A stretch of DNA of 50,525 nucleotides from DAIDHZ01 sp965370365 (GTDB lineage: Bacteria; Chlamydiota; Chlamydiia; Chlamydiales; SM23-39): positions 1 through 50,525 of the forward strand of contig CBDUSP010000003.1 in NCBI GenBank assembly GCA_965370365.1, read 5' to 3'. Position numbers and translations under genes: made by a program. Under the pieces are notes generated by a model. That model saw nothing but the letters and a program-made list of their open reading frames with translations. It searched no databases and was not told where the DNA came from. The stretch's first letter is position 1; every line of letters begins with the position of its first letter. Below, piece after piece: positions 8,482 to 16,447 of this stretch.

Positions 8482-8556
8482 TTCGGAAAAACCAAAGATC
8501 TCTTCGAGGCTCTTTTCTTGTGAGCGTTTCGTTGATTTTGGCGTGATAGAGTGTTT
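8482..8556 (-). pseudogene. Fossil 3' fragment of uvrB
   Basis: On the minus strand this encodes 'KHSITPKSTKRSQEKSLEEI' then FGFSE, matching 'KHNIIPKSTKRSQGRSLEEI' then FGFSK of the intact UvrB (DNA around 10217-10291). About thirteen differences are synonymous and four change the protein. It is a diverged homologous copy, not a recent duplicate. The rest of the gene is absent. Confidence 0.85.
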
Positions 8557-8630
8557 TTTAATATTATACCCTAAGAAAAGTGCAACAACTTCGAATTCAC
8601 TACCTTTTTCAGAAGATCAAAATCCCTTTT

Positions 8631-8771
8631 ATGAAGAAGAAAAAGGCTGTATTGGGGACTTTAGAAAGATCTGTGTTGAAGCGATATCTCTTAAAAGAAG
8701 GCGAGTCTGTTGACCTTCTTCGTGAGTTTTTCAAGTCATGTGAAAATGAGCAACCATGCATCTTATTTTAG
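8631..8771 (+). CDS. Possible small hypothetical protein
   Basis: A 46-residue basic open frame beginning MKKKKAVLGTLERS and ending at TAG, overlapping the stop region of the convergent gene. There is no clear ribosome site and I recognise no family. It may be part of the gene debris that fills 8269-8767. Confidence 0.2.
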   Translation: MKKKKAVLGTLERSVLKRYLLKEGESVDLLREFFKSCENEQPCILF

Positions 8772-9874
8772 AGGGTTGTGTCTGTTTCTAGTTCCTTCTT
8801 CAGTTGTTCAATCGCATTCTGAAGCGTCTTTCTTTGTGTTGAAACTTGCTCTTTTTCAGTTTCTGTTGCCGGGGGAAGTGCGCGAAAAAGGCCGTTGGAA
8901 AACGTATCAATAGAAGAAACATAAACTTTAACCTTACCGGCCGTTTCTTGCAAAGGTTCGATTGACATAATCCCGATTTTCATCAGGGAAGCTTCTATCA
9001 TGTGCTCAGCGAGAACATAGTAGACATGTTCTTTATCTCCTTGTTTCTGAGTCCCAACAACGATCACATCTTGAAAGCATGGTTGCGTGGGGTTTGTAGA
9101 TGTAGGGCATGAGGGCTTTCGTGTTGCACCGGGCTTCCATCCATGAACGGCTAACTGAGGCGCCTCCCTTATTTGATTCAGAAAGATGGTAGGTTCATCA
9201 GCATAAAAATTTGGACCAATGTCAGTCTCCGCGACAAAAGGACCATAGGATAAAGCATCTCGTAAAAGTTGATGAGTAACAGGGATAGTAGGATCGCGCA
9301 TTTTATTAAAAGGAGCTCTCCAGCTTTCTGGGAACTCAGTCTCACGAAGCCCCATCTTTACGAACATCGTAGCCGGCACTTCAGGATGAAATAGGGTTTG
9401 CGGACTTGAAATCGGCGAACTGGTTGGTGTCCCAGTTCCCCCATGAGTATTTACATTGGTGAATGAAGTGTGATTCGCGTTTGGTGCTTCTTTTGTTTCA
9501 GAGGTTATATTTATAGGGCTTGCGTTTGCAGAGGAATGCACACAATCAAGCGCAAAGGCAGCTCCTAAAACCTGGAGTGGCGGCTGTCCTGAGCCTAGAG
9601 CCAGTGTCGCAAAAACGCAGCTAGCTGAAGAATCAATGAGCGGCGATTGAGGAGCGGGCTCTGAGTCTGAAGTTAAGCAGGAAAAAGCGCTTTTCACTCC
9701 GTCTACTGCGACCTCTGCGACCCTAGCAACAACGGTTGTAAGTAATTCAGGGTTTGAGAAAAAAGTAGCAGAGATCCCTGCTAGCAATGGTTGTTCGAAG
9801 AGGGCTAAATCAGAGGGGATGACAGCCGTGTTGCTTTGTAAAGGATAGGTGTGATTTCTAAGTGATAAGCCCAA
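8768..9874 (-). CDS. Hypothetical protein with Ser/Thr/Pro linker and C-terminal coiled coil
   Basis: I do not recognise this 368-residue protein. Residues about 30-115 are mildly hydrophobic and Ala-rich, but there is no classical signal peptide. Residues about 118-160 are a Ser/Thr/Asn/Pro/Gly-rich linker. Residues about 165-330 look globular, with several Trp and Tyr. The last 30 residues (TETEKEQVSTQRKTL onward) form a probable coiled coil. The gene lies between the fossil uvrB end and intact uvrB, so it belongs to the inserted cargo. Composition is compatible with a type III effector, but nothing proves secretion. Confidence 0.55.
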   Translation of the reverse strand: MGLSLRNHTYPLQSNTAVIPSDLALFEQPLLAGISATFFSNPELLTTVVARVAEVAVDGVKSAFSCLTSDSEPAPQSPLIDSSASCVFATLALGSGQPPLQVLGAAFALDCVHSSANASPINITSETKEAPNANHTSFTNVNTHGGTGTPTSSPISSPQTLFHPEVPATMFVKMGLRETEFPESWRAPFNKMRDPTIPVTHQLLRDALSYGPFVAETDIGPNFYADEPTIFLNQIREAPQLAVHGWKPGATRKPSCPTSTNPTQPCFQDVIVVGTQKQGDKEHVYYVLAEHMIEASLMKIGIMSIEPLQETAGKVKVYVSSIDTFSNGLFRALPPATETEKEQVSTQRKTLQNAIEQLKKELETDTTL

Positions 9875-9945
9875 TGAGTGCCTCGATAAAATTATGGTAA
9901 GCTTATACCAGCATTTTAATTATTTAGGCAAGCATTGATAAAGCT

Positions 9946-9981
9946 AAAAAATCGACTGAAAATTTTTATTTGGATAGATTT
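9946..9981. repeat. Degenerate copy of the short hairpin repeat
   Basis: AAAAAATCGACTGAAAATTT followed by TTATTTGGATAGATT matches, in the opposite orientation, one half of the inverted repeat at 31589-31647. It sits just downstream of uvrB. Confidence 0.5.
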
Positions 9982-10036
9982 GTGAAAAATAATCTTAAAA
10001 AGGAGAACATAGTATTTCAGAGAAAGGATCAAGGGG

Positions 10037-12019
10037 TTAATTGCCCATTTTGATCATCTCAAGGCTCTGATAGTAGCGCATTAAATCGCGCGCTTTTGCC
10101 GCATCTTCAAAACGCATCTCCTTTGAAGCTTTTCGCATTTCCGATTCGTATTGTTTGATTTTCGCTTCAAGATTTTTTAAGTCTGGATGCTCATCTTTTT
10201 TTACCTTCTCTTCTTTGGAAAACCCGAAAATTTCCTCTAAACTTCTTCCCTGAGAACGTTTCGTCGACTTTGGGATAATGTTGTGCTTTTCGTTATACGC
10301 TTGCTGCAATGATCTTCTTGTTTGGGTGATTTCTACTGTGCTTTGAATCGCCTTTGTTTGCTTGTCCGCGTAGAGAATCACTCTTCCATGGATATTGCGA
10401 GAGGCTCTTCCACATGTTTGAATGAGCGCTGTTTGAGAGCGCAAAAAACCCTCTTTATCTGCATCGAGAATGATGACAAGAGAGACTTCTGGGAGGTCTA
10501 GGCCTTCTCGAAGAAGGTTAACGCCGACAAGAACATCAAACTCTCCGTCCTGCAGAGCTTTTAGAATGTGAAGCCTTTCAAGCGTGTCGATATCTGAGTG
10601 GAGATATTTCGACTTTACTCCGATATCATTGAGGTATTTGGAGAGATCTTCGGAAAGTTTTTTGGTAAGTGTTGTGACAAGGATTCTTCGGTCTTTCATC
10701 GTCTCTTGGCGAATCTCTTCAAGAGCATCATCGACTTGTCCCGTTGCGGGCCGGATTTCTACGAGCGGATCGAGAAGGCCTGTTGGACGGATGATTTGCT
10801 CAATCACTTCTCCTTTTGCCTCATTAATTTCCCAAGGCCCTGGCGTTGCAGACACATAGACTGCTTGGTGGAATTTTGTGTAAGTCTCTTCAAACTTTAG
10901 GGGGCGATTATCAAAAGCAGAGGGCAGACGAAACCCAAACTCAATGAGAGAGTTTTTTCGCGATCGATCCCCGTTATACATGGCATGAAGTTGGGGAAGT
11001 GTTTGGTGCGACTCATCGATGATGAAGAGAAAGTCGTCTGGGAAATAGTCGATTAGACACGGCGGCGGATCTCCTGCGCTTCGTTTACTAAAGTGGCGTG
11101 AATAGTTTTCAACCCCTTTGCAGAACCCAATTTCTCGCATCATCTCTAGATCATAATTCGTTCTTTCTTTGATCCGTTGCGCTTCAATCAGGCGATTTTC
11201 TTTTTCAAAGTAGGCAATCCTATCCTTAAGCTCTTTTCTAATGGTATCCATTGCCTGATAGCGAACACTCTCTGGCGTTACGTGGTGAGAACCAGGAAAG
11301 ATGGTTATTGTTTTAAGACGCTTGCGCACGTTGCCAGTGATTGGGTCGATTTCACTTAGACGCTCGATTTCATCGCCAAAAAACTCTACACGGTAAGCCA
11401 AATCATCTTCATAGGCTGGGACAATCTCAAGAACATCCCCCCGCGCGCGAAAAGAGGCGCGCGATAGATCATAATCGCTCCTTTTGTAGTGAAGCTCGAC
11501 TAGGTGAAGGAGAACGTCGTCTCGTCTAACTTCTTGCCCGATTTCGAGCTTTAAAAGCATTTGGCTATAAAACTCGGGAGTTCCAAGACCGTAGATACAA
11601 GAGACAGAGGAGACGATAATCACATCAGAGCGTTCGATGAGTGAGCGCGTGGCGCTAAGTCTCATTTTTTCAATGCGATCGTTGATCGCAAGATCCTTTT
11701 CGATATAGGTATCTGTCCGCGCAATATACGCTTCTGGCTGATAGTAGTCGTAGTAGGAAACAAAATATTCGACAGCGTTTTCAGGGAAAAACGCCTTAAA
11801 CTCTTGAAAGAGTTGAGCTGCGAGCGTTTTGTTATGGGCTAAGATAAGCGTTGGTTTTTGCGCTTTTACAATGACATTTGCCATTGTAAAGGTCTTTCCA
11901 GATCCCGTGATGCCAAGAAGAACCTGCGCTTTTTTGCCCTTTTTAACTCCTTCTGCAAGGCTATCGATTGCCTGGGCCTGATCGCCTGCGGGAGAAAAAT
12001 CAGACTTTAGCTTGAACAT
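10037..12019 (-). CDS. uvrB: Excinuclease ABC subunit B
   Basis: UvrB is the damage-verifying helicase-like subunit of nucleotide excision repair, loaded by UvrA and followed by UvrC incision. The 660-residue length is normal. Visible are the Walker A motif 'LLGITGSGKTFTMANV' (about residues 35-50), the damage-clamping beta-hairpin phrase 'YYDYYQPEAYI', the DEAD-like 'FIIDESH', the helicase motifs 'LREGLDLPEVSLV' and 'QTCGRASRN', and a C-terminal UVR domain that contacts UvrC. The start ATG lies inside the 3' end of thyX (20-base overlap), so the two are co-transcribed. A diverged fragment of its 3' end is at 8482-8556. Confidence 0.97.
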   Translation of the reverse strand: MFKLKSDFSPAGDQAQAIDSLAEGVKKGKKAQVLLGITGSGKTFTMANVIVKAQKPTLILAHNKTLAAQLFQEFKAFFPENAVEYFVSYYDYYQPEAYIARTDTYIEKDLAINDRIEKMRLSATRSLIERSDVIIVSSVSCIYGLGTPEFYSQMLLKLEIGQEVRRDDVLLHLVELHYKRSDYDLSRASFRARGDVLEIVPAYEDDLAYRVEFFGDEIERLSEIDPITGNVRKRLKTITIFPGSHHVTPESVRYQAMDTIRKELKDRIAYFEKENRLIEAQRIKERTNYDLEMMREIGFCKGVENYSRHFSKRSAGDPPPCLIDYFPDDFLFIIDESHQTLPQLHAMYNGDRSRKNSLIEFGFRLPSAFDNRPLKFEETYTKFHQAVYVSATPGPWEINEAKGEVIEQIIRPTGLLDPLVEIRPATGQVDDALEEIRQETMKDRRILVTTLTKKLSEDLSKYLNDIGVKSKYLHSDIDTLERLHILKALQDGEFDVLVGVNLLREGLDLPEVSLVIILDADKEGFLRSQTALIQTCGRASRNIHGRVILYADKQTKAIQSTVEITQTRRSLQQAYNEKHNIIPKSTKRSQGRSLEEIFGFSKEEKVKKDEHPDLKNLEAKIKQYESEMRKASKEMRFEDAAKARDLMRYYQSLEMIKMGN

Positions 12020-13634
12020 GAGCCGCTTGCTTCTTCTCTAGGCGAACTTCAGAATCAAGTCGTCCAAGTGTGTGACCATCGTAGTCCACAAACTTGAAAA
12101 ATCGTTCAAATGCAGGGACGGCTTCGCTTGCTTGGTGGGCCATCTCTTGCGCGATCAACCGATAGCTTGGATGTCCTGCTGCTTGTGAACGAAGCTCGCA
12201 GAGCCATTGCAGCGCTCTTAGGTTAATATGGAAGTACCAGCGGACGTTATATGCCATAGGGACCACATATTGAGCTTCTTCAGGAAGTTCCTGCGCGATC
12301 GTGTCATAGGCTTCTTTTGCTTTATCCAGAGCTTCTCGATACGGCGCTTCCATCTCAGTGTCGATGATTTCTGGAGGGATATAATAGTCAAGATCGCAAG
12401 TCAGGATCTGTCTTTCTTGGGTCAGCATGCGATGGCGGTGAAGATCTCTGTACACGCCAAAATCTGCAACGATTTCAAAGGTAAAGAAGGCCTCTTCAAG
12501 GCCCCTAGGAGACTTATGTCTTCGATTTTCTCGTGATGCGCTTGCAGATTCAAGAATTAGGTCAATGTCTTCGTTTGAAAGAGCGTTGCAATAGCTTTGA
12601 ATTGAGCCTAAATCATTCTTTGTATCTGCAAAAAGAAGGGCGCTTGCAACCGTTTTTGGAGCCTTCGCATCGAACTTAACAAGTTTGACTCCTGGCTTAT
12701 TCTGCTTAGGAATAAGAAGGGAGTGACGTGTTGCTGTTTTGCGGATATCGCCTCGGATTTCTTCATGGAACTTTGCAAAGCCCTGATTGTGTTTGTGAGA
12801 GACTTCTGCTCTTCGAACAAACGAAGGAATCACTTTGGAGAGCTCTTGGTATGATTTTTTCCCCAGCTCCTTCATTTCAGCCAAGTTATCGCAGTTGAGC
12901 TTTTGGATGAGCGTTTCAAAAAAACGTCCATTTCCAAACATCCCCATATCTGTGAGCGTGCCTGCAGGAAGAAGGCCTCTTAAGCAATCAAGTACTTTTG
13001 CGCGCAGAGCCGCGTTGTACGCGTTTTGTGAAATAGCAGGGTCTTTTGGAAATCCTTTTCCAATGAGTTCTGTGAGTGGAGGAATCAACTTTCCATAGAC
13101 TTCAAAGAGATTTGTGCATGTATTTACAAAAAGATCGCGATAGGCAGAGGTCATAAGAACGGGTTCTTTGTAGAAGAGATATTCTCCACCAACTTTTTGA
13201 TCGAAGTAGATGTACCTCGTTGATTTTTCTAAAGGAGAGCCCCCAATTCTGCAATCTTCAATGGCTTTTGCTGCAAGCATCGAAACATTTTCGATGGCAA
13301 GGTGCGCGCCACCAAGCTCGCCGATGGAATCGTCTCCATAGCCGTCGAGGATGCGATCGTAAAACGCCTGCGCTTTTTGAACGGCAATCATTTGTTCGTT
13401 CGTATCAATATCAGAGGACTGTCCAGCAATGGACGCAAATTCAGTGTCTTCATTAAGGATGAACTCTTTTAATAAAAGAGCCCTGAGGCCTAAAGAAGAG
13501 CGAGAGTATCTCGAAAAAAGAGCGCCTTTAATGACTTCGGGCAAGTTTTTTAGGGCAAAAATATTTTCAGTTGTATTGGTAACAAAACGCTCAAGCGTCT
13601 TGATTTGATTTTCTGTGAATTTTTCATGATGCAT
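12000..13634 (-). CDS. thyX: Long chlamydial-type FAD-dependent thymidylate synthase
   Basis: ThyX methylates dUMP to dTMP using methylenetetrahydrofolate and FAD. At 544 residues this is the long form known from Chlamydiae, more than twice the classical ~220-residue ThyX. The ThyX signature is recognisable but diverged: 'LHRHRMLTQERQ' near residue 400, where the classical RHR...S motif has Thr and Gln. 'RWYFHINLRALQWLCELRSQ' further on resembles the C-terminal ThyX substrate-binding region. The N-terminal half looks like a degenerate second ThyX-like module. It overlaps uvrB by 20 bases. A copy of its first 17 codons lies at 16330-16381. Confidence 0.8.
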   Translation of the reverse strand: MHHEKFTENQIKTLERFVTNTTENIFALKNLPEVIKGALFSRYSRSSLGLRALLLKEFILNEDTEFASIAGQSSDIDTNEQMIAVQKAQAFYDRILDGYGDDSIGELGGAHLAIENVSMLAAKAIEDCRIGGSPLEKSTRYIYFDQKVGGEYLFYKEPVLMTSAYRDLFVNTCTNLFEVYGKLIPPLTELIGKGFPKDPAISQNAYNAALRAKVLDCLRGLLPAGTLTDMGMFGNGRFFETLIQKLNCDNLAEMKELGKKSYQELSKVIPSFVRRAEVSHKHNQGFAKFHEEIRGDIRKTATRHSLLIPKQNKPGVKLVKFDAKAPKTVASALLFADTKNDLGSIQSYCNALSNEDIDLILESASASRENRRHKSPRGLEEAFFTFEIVADFGVYRDLHRHRMLTQERQILTCDLDYYIPPEIIDTEMEAPYREALDKAKEAYDTIAQELPEEAQYVVPMAYNVRWYFHINLRALQWLCELRSQAAGHPSYRLIAQEMAHQASEAVPAFERFFKFVDYDGHTLGRLDSEVRLEKKQAAHVQAKV

Positions 13635-13750
13635 TGGGACCCCCCTAGTTGGGAACCGGTCTCAAAAAACCGCCAGAAAATTTTACTGAGAAAGGTTCTT
13701 TCCCCAGCTTGCCATAGGGGTAATGGAGAGATCAAGAGATAAAGTTTTTA
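13584..13750. repeat. thyX/PAP2 junction repeat, copy A
   Basis: Contains the 5' end of intact thyX, its upstream region and a remnant of the 3' end of the PAP2 gene (on the minus strand codons for NKNFIS-stop, against TKNSIS-stop in the intact gene). It is directly repeated as copy B at 16330-16447. Copy A carries an extra ~46-base hairpin repeat (13653-13698). Confidence 0.8.
13653..13698. repeat. Short hairpin repeat inside the thyX upstream region
   Basis: GAACC...GGTTC ends enclose CAAAAAACCGCCAGAAAATT, which corresponds to the core of the element at 31589-31647 in opposite orientation. The equivalent place in copy B of the junction repeat (16382-16410) lacks it, so it behaves like an insertion. 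A further half copy, TTTTTATTCGGATAGGTTC, lies at 13745-13763. Confidence 0.5.
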
Positions 13751-13920
13751 TTCGGATAGGTTCAAAGGTTACAGCTTTCCTTGATCTCAGAAAGATTTTG
13801 AAAAATCGATGGAAATGTTTTCTAATAATAAGGTACGCTCGATGTCTTGTTGCCAAAAAGATCTGATTTATGTAAACTCAGGTCCATCAAAGGGCGGACA
13901 GTTTGCCCAAAAGGAAAAAT

Positions 13921-14043
13921 ATGAAACAGAAACTCAGTTGTCAGCAACGCCAAAGGTTGTCTTCGCAAGTACAATCTATTGGGGCTTTTTTCTACTCTAT
14001 TCCTTTCTCCTCTCAATCTCATCATCACCATCATCACTCCTAA
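13921..14043 (+). CDS. Histidine-rich leader peptide (HisL-like)
   Basis: A 40-codon open frame with an excellent ribosome site (AAAAGGAAAAAT before ATG) encodes a peptide ending QSHHHHHHS and stopping at TAA (14041-14043). The six consecutive His codons are at 14020-14037. It lies 81 bases upstream of a periplasmic amino-acid-binding protein gene. Leader peptides with runs of the regulatory amino acid, such as enterobacterial HisL with seven His, let ribosome stalling report charged-tRNA supply. This one would report histidyl-tRNA. Identification rests on the His run, the ribosome site and the position. Confidence 0.75.
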   Translation: MKQKLSCQQRQRLSSQVQSIGAFFYSIPFSSQSHHHHHHS

Positions 14044-14124
14044 TATTGTTTTGTTTGTTGTTCTTTAACAATGAATAAAATTTTTTCGTTTTTTAATTAA
14101 ACTATTTTTGACTTTGAAAAGGAT
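14044..14124 (+). promoter_or_regulatory. Candidate attenuator region of the histidine transporter operon
   Basis: Between the leader stop and the binding-protein ATG lies a weak stem around TTGTTCTTTAACAA (14057-14072, with flanking G-U pairs). It is followed by T-runs (ATTTTTTCGTTTTTT), as in a weak terminator. I could not draw a convincing antiterminator with the His codons, so transcriptional attenuation is plausible but unproven. Translational or Rho-dependent control would also use such a leader. Confidence 0.4.
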
Positions 14125-14910
14125 GTGTATATGTTTGGTGGTATTTTTAAATTTTTCAGTTGTTTGTGTCTTGTTTTGGGAGGTCTTTCTGCGATAGGAG
14201 CGGCTCAGCCAATGGATACCTTCACCGTGGGGACTACTTCTGGGTATGCCCCTTACGTGAGTCTCGACAGTCAAGGCCAGTATGAAGGTTTTGATATCGA
14301 TCTTGCAAAATTGATTGCAGAAAAATTAGATAAGAAACTTGTTATCAAGGATCTGGGAAGCATGCCAGCTCTTATGATTGGTCTTCGTCAGGGAAAAGTG
14401 GATTCTGTCATCTGGGGTATTTCAATCACTGAAGAAAGGGTAAAGCAGATAGACATGGTCTATTACCAAGGAGAAAAGGTCACGACGATGCCTCTGCTTT
14501 TCTGGGAAAAAATCCCTGAAAATGTCAAGGGTCCAGCAGACTTGAAAAATGACCAAAAAAAGATCGTGTGTGTTGAAGCGGGCAGTTATCAAGAGAAAGT
14601 GATGGAAAGCTACCCAGGTGTGACTCTTAAAAATGTCGATAAGATTACGGACGCGATCATGGAGGTCAAGTTTGGAAAGTCTCTTGCGGTTGCAGTTGAT
14701 AACTCCCTTGTCCCTTTCCTACTGAAACAAAATCCTAAACTGCGAGTTCTCTATTTTCCGTTGTCATCTAGTCAGCAATCTTTGGGAAATGGGATTTGCA
14801 TTAGTAAGGGAAACCCAGAATTCGTGGCACAGGTGAAAAGAGCCGTAGAGGAACTTGCAAGCGAAGGGAAAATGCAAGAGTTGGAAAAAAAGTGGAAAAT
14901 GGATTCTTAA
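14125..14910 (+). CDS. Periplasmic amino-acid-binding protein of an ABC importer, probably histidine
   Basis: A 261-residue protein with a signal peptide (about residues 1-26, ending AIGAAQP) and the SBP_bac_3 fold of polar amino acid receptors. 'GYAPYVSLDSQGQYEGFDID' marks the ligand-binding N-lobe, and 'DSVIWGISITEERVKQIDM' is the family's central phrase. It resembles chlamydial ArtJ. First gene of a three-gene operon with permease and ATPase. The His-codon leader upstream suggests that the ligand is histidine. Related receptors bind Arg, Lys, His or Gln and I cannot separate these by sequence alone. Confidence 0.85.
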   Translation: MYMFGGIFKFFSCLCLVLGGLSAIGAAQPMDTFTVGTTSGYAPYVSLDSQGQYEGFDIDLAKLIAEKLDKKLVIKDLGSMPALMIGLRQGKVDSVIWGISITEERVKQIDMVYYQGEKVTTMPLLFWEKIPENVKGPADLKNDQKKIVCVEAGSYQEKVMESYPGVTLKNVDKITDAIMEVKFGKSLAVAVDNSLVPFLLKQNPKLRVLYFPLSSSQQSLGNGICISKGNPEFVAQVKRAVEELASEGKMQELEKKWKMDS

Positions 14911-14914
14911 GATT

Positions 14915-15589
14915 ATGGATGACAACGCTTATATTTCCTTATTTTCCCGGATTTTTCCTCTCCTTTTGAAGGGATTTGCCATGACTATGCGCATTTTGAT
15001 TAGCTCAGCGTCGTTGAGTCTGACACTGGGCTTGTTATTCGGGGCCCTCTCTTGCAAAAGACTAAAGATCCCGCTTCTTTCTCAGATAATAGAATGTTTG
15101 ACCTTTGTCTTGCGAGCGACGCCCTTTTTTGTACAACTCTTGCTCATTTATTTTGTCGTGCCAGATCTCTTAGGGGTCGCGCTCGACCCTTTTCCGGCAT
15201 CCGTTATTGCTTTAGGGCTTTGTTCGTCAGCCTATGTAGCTCAGATCGTACGTGGTGGCCTTAATTCAATCCCGTCAGCACAATGGGAAGGAGCTTTTTC
15301 CCTGGGAATGAACACAGTTCAAAGCCTTCGACACATCATTTTACCACAAATGGGACGTAACATTCTTCCCATGCTGAATAATGAGCTAGATTCCCTGTTA
15401 AAGAGCACTTCAGTTGTCTCTTCAATTGGACTTCTAGAACTGACTAGAATGGGTATGAATGCCGTTTCTAGGGAAATGCAACCGGTTGCCATCTATTTAA
15501 CAGTGGCTTGTTTCTACATCTGCATATCGGCATGTCTAAATTTAATCGGGCGGACACTTGAGATGAGGTTTCTTGATGTTAGAAATTAA
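14915..15589 (+). CDS. Amino-acid ABC transporter permease (HisM/GlnP type)
   Basis: A 224-residue inner-membrane protein with about five hydrophobic segments. The EAA loop, 'EGAFSLGMNTVQSLRHIILP' (about residues 125-144), contacts the ATPase. The stretch from 'VVSSIGLLELTRMG' is typical of the polar amino acid permease family. The ATG at 14915, four bases after the binding-protein stop, is preferred to in-frame starts inside that gene. Only one permease gene is present, so the channel is presumably a homodimer. The 3' end overlaps the ATPase gene by 14 bases. Confidence 0.87.
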   Translation: MDDNAYISLFSRIFPLLLKGFAMTMRILISSASLSLTLGLLFGALSCKRLKIPLLSQIIECLTFVLRATPFFVQLLLIYFVVPDLLGVALDPFPASVIALGLCSSAYVAQIVRGGLNSIPSAQWEGAFSLGMNTVQSLRHIILPQMGRNILPMLNNELDSLLKSTSVVSSIGLLELTRMGMNAVSREMQPVAIYLTVACFYICISACLNLIGRTLEMRFLDVRN

Positions 15590-16304
15590 AAATTTGTCAC
15601 TAACAAAATCCAGCAAGCGAAGAAAAGGGCTAATTCTTAAGGAAGTATCTTTAACCATTCCTAAAAACAGAATCTCTTTATTCCTTGGGAAAAGTGGGTC
15701 AGGAAAAACGTCATTACTTCGCTGCATCGCGCAACTGGAAGCACAATATGTTGGAGAGATTTCATATCGGACTCAGCCAATTAAGCAACTCGCCCCAAAA
15801 GAACGCTGTCAAACCATTGGTTTTATTCCTCAGAATTTCTCTTTGTTCCCTCACATGAATGTTTTGGATAATTGTGCGAGTGCTTTGCGGGCTCTTTACG
15901 GGATGAAAAAAGATGTGGCTTATCAAAAGGTTCGAGAGGTGCTGTCCTCGCTCGATATGGAAAAGCTGGCTTTGTCAATGCCAAGTGAGCTGTCCGGTGG
16001 ACAGCAGCAAAGAGCTGCGATTGCCAGAGCGCTTGTGCTTAACCCCTCTTTTTTGTTGTTAGACGAACCTACCTCCGCATTGGATCCGGAAAATACAGAA
16101 CGATTCGTAAAGGTAGTTCAAAAACTCTCGCAGGAGGGAAAGGGAATCGTTATCTCGACTCAAGACATGACCCTGGCGACCAAGCTCCTTGATCTTGTTT
16201 ATTTCTTGGAGGAAGGCGTTCTTATTGAAAATTATGATGGAGAAGGAACGTCAGTTATCCCGCGAAGCAGCGACAGGATTTCCCAGTTTTTATATCGAAA
16301 ATGA
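15576..16304 (+). CDS. Amino-acid ABC transporter ATP-binding protein (HisP/GlnQ type)
   Basis: A 242-residue cytoplasmic ATPase powering the importer. Walker A 'GKSGSGKTSLL' (about residues 36-46), the ABC signature 'LSGGQQQRAAIARAL', Walker B 'FLLLDEPTSALDP' and the switch-His region (here 'VISTQDM', with Gln in place of the usual His) can be read. The ATG at 15576 is chosen over TTG at 15573. The replacement of the H-loop His is unusual in this family and may slow or alter hydrolysis. The operon ends here, and the thyX/PAP2 junction repeat starts 25 bases further on. Confidence 0.88.
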   Translation: MLEIKNLSLTKSSKRRKGLILKEVSLTIPKNRISLFLGKSGSGKTSLLRCIAQLEAQYVGEISYRTQPIKQLAPKERCQTIGFIPQNFSLFPHMNVLDNCASALRALYGMKKDVAYQKVREVLSSLDMEKLALSMPSELSGGQQQRAAIARALVLNPSFLLLDEPTSALDPENTERFVKVVQKLSQEGKGIVISTQDMTLATKLLDLVYFLEEGVLIENYDGEGTSVIPRSSDRISQFLYRK

Positions 16305-16329
16305 TTCAAGAATCGGTTTTAGGCGGGTT

Positions 16330-16447
16330 CAAAGCGCTCGAGCGTCTTGATTTGGTTTTCTGTGAATTTTTCATGATGCATTGGGGAACCCCCTGGTGTT
16401 TTTAGCTTGCCATAGGGACATCTGTGAGATCAAGAGATAGAGTTTTT
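16330..16447. repeat. thyX/PAP2 junction repeat, copy B (fossil thyX 5' end)
   Basis: On the minus strand 16330-16381 encodes MHHEKFTENQIKTLERF, identical in protein to the start of ThyX but with three synonymous differences (AAC/AAT, CTC/CTT, CGC/CGT). The frame then leaves homology. Bases 16382-16447 match the thyX upstream region and include the true 3' end of the PAP2 gene. It is the outer boundary of the inserted transporter operon. Confidence 0.85.

Noticed and set aside
13809..14078. An 89-codon frame overlapping the His leader in another frame
   Set aside because: No good ribosome site or protein-like composition. The 13921 frame has a strong ribosome site and a meaningful His run.
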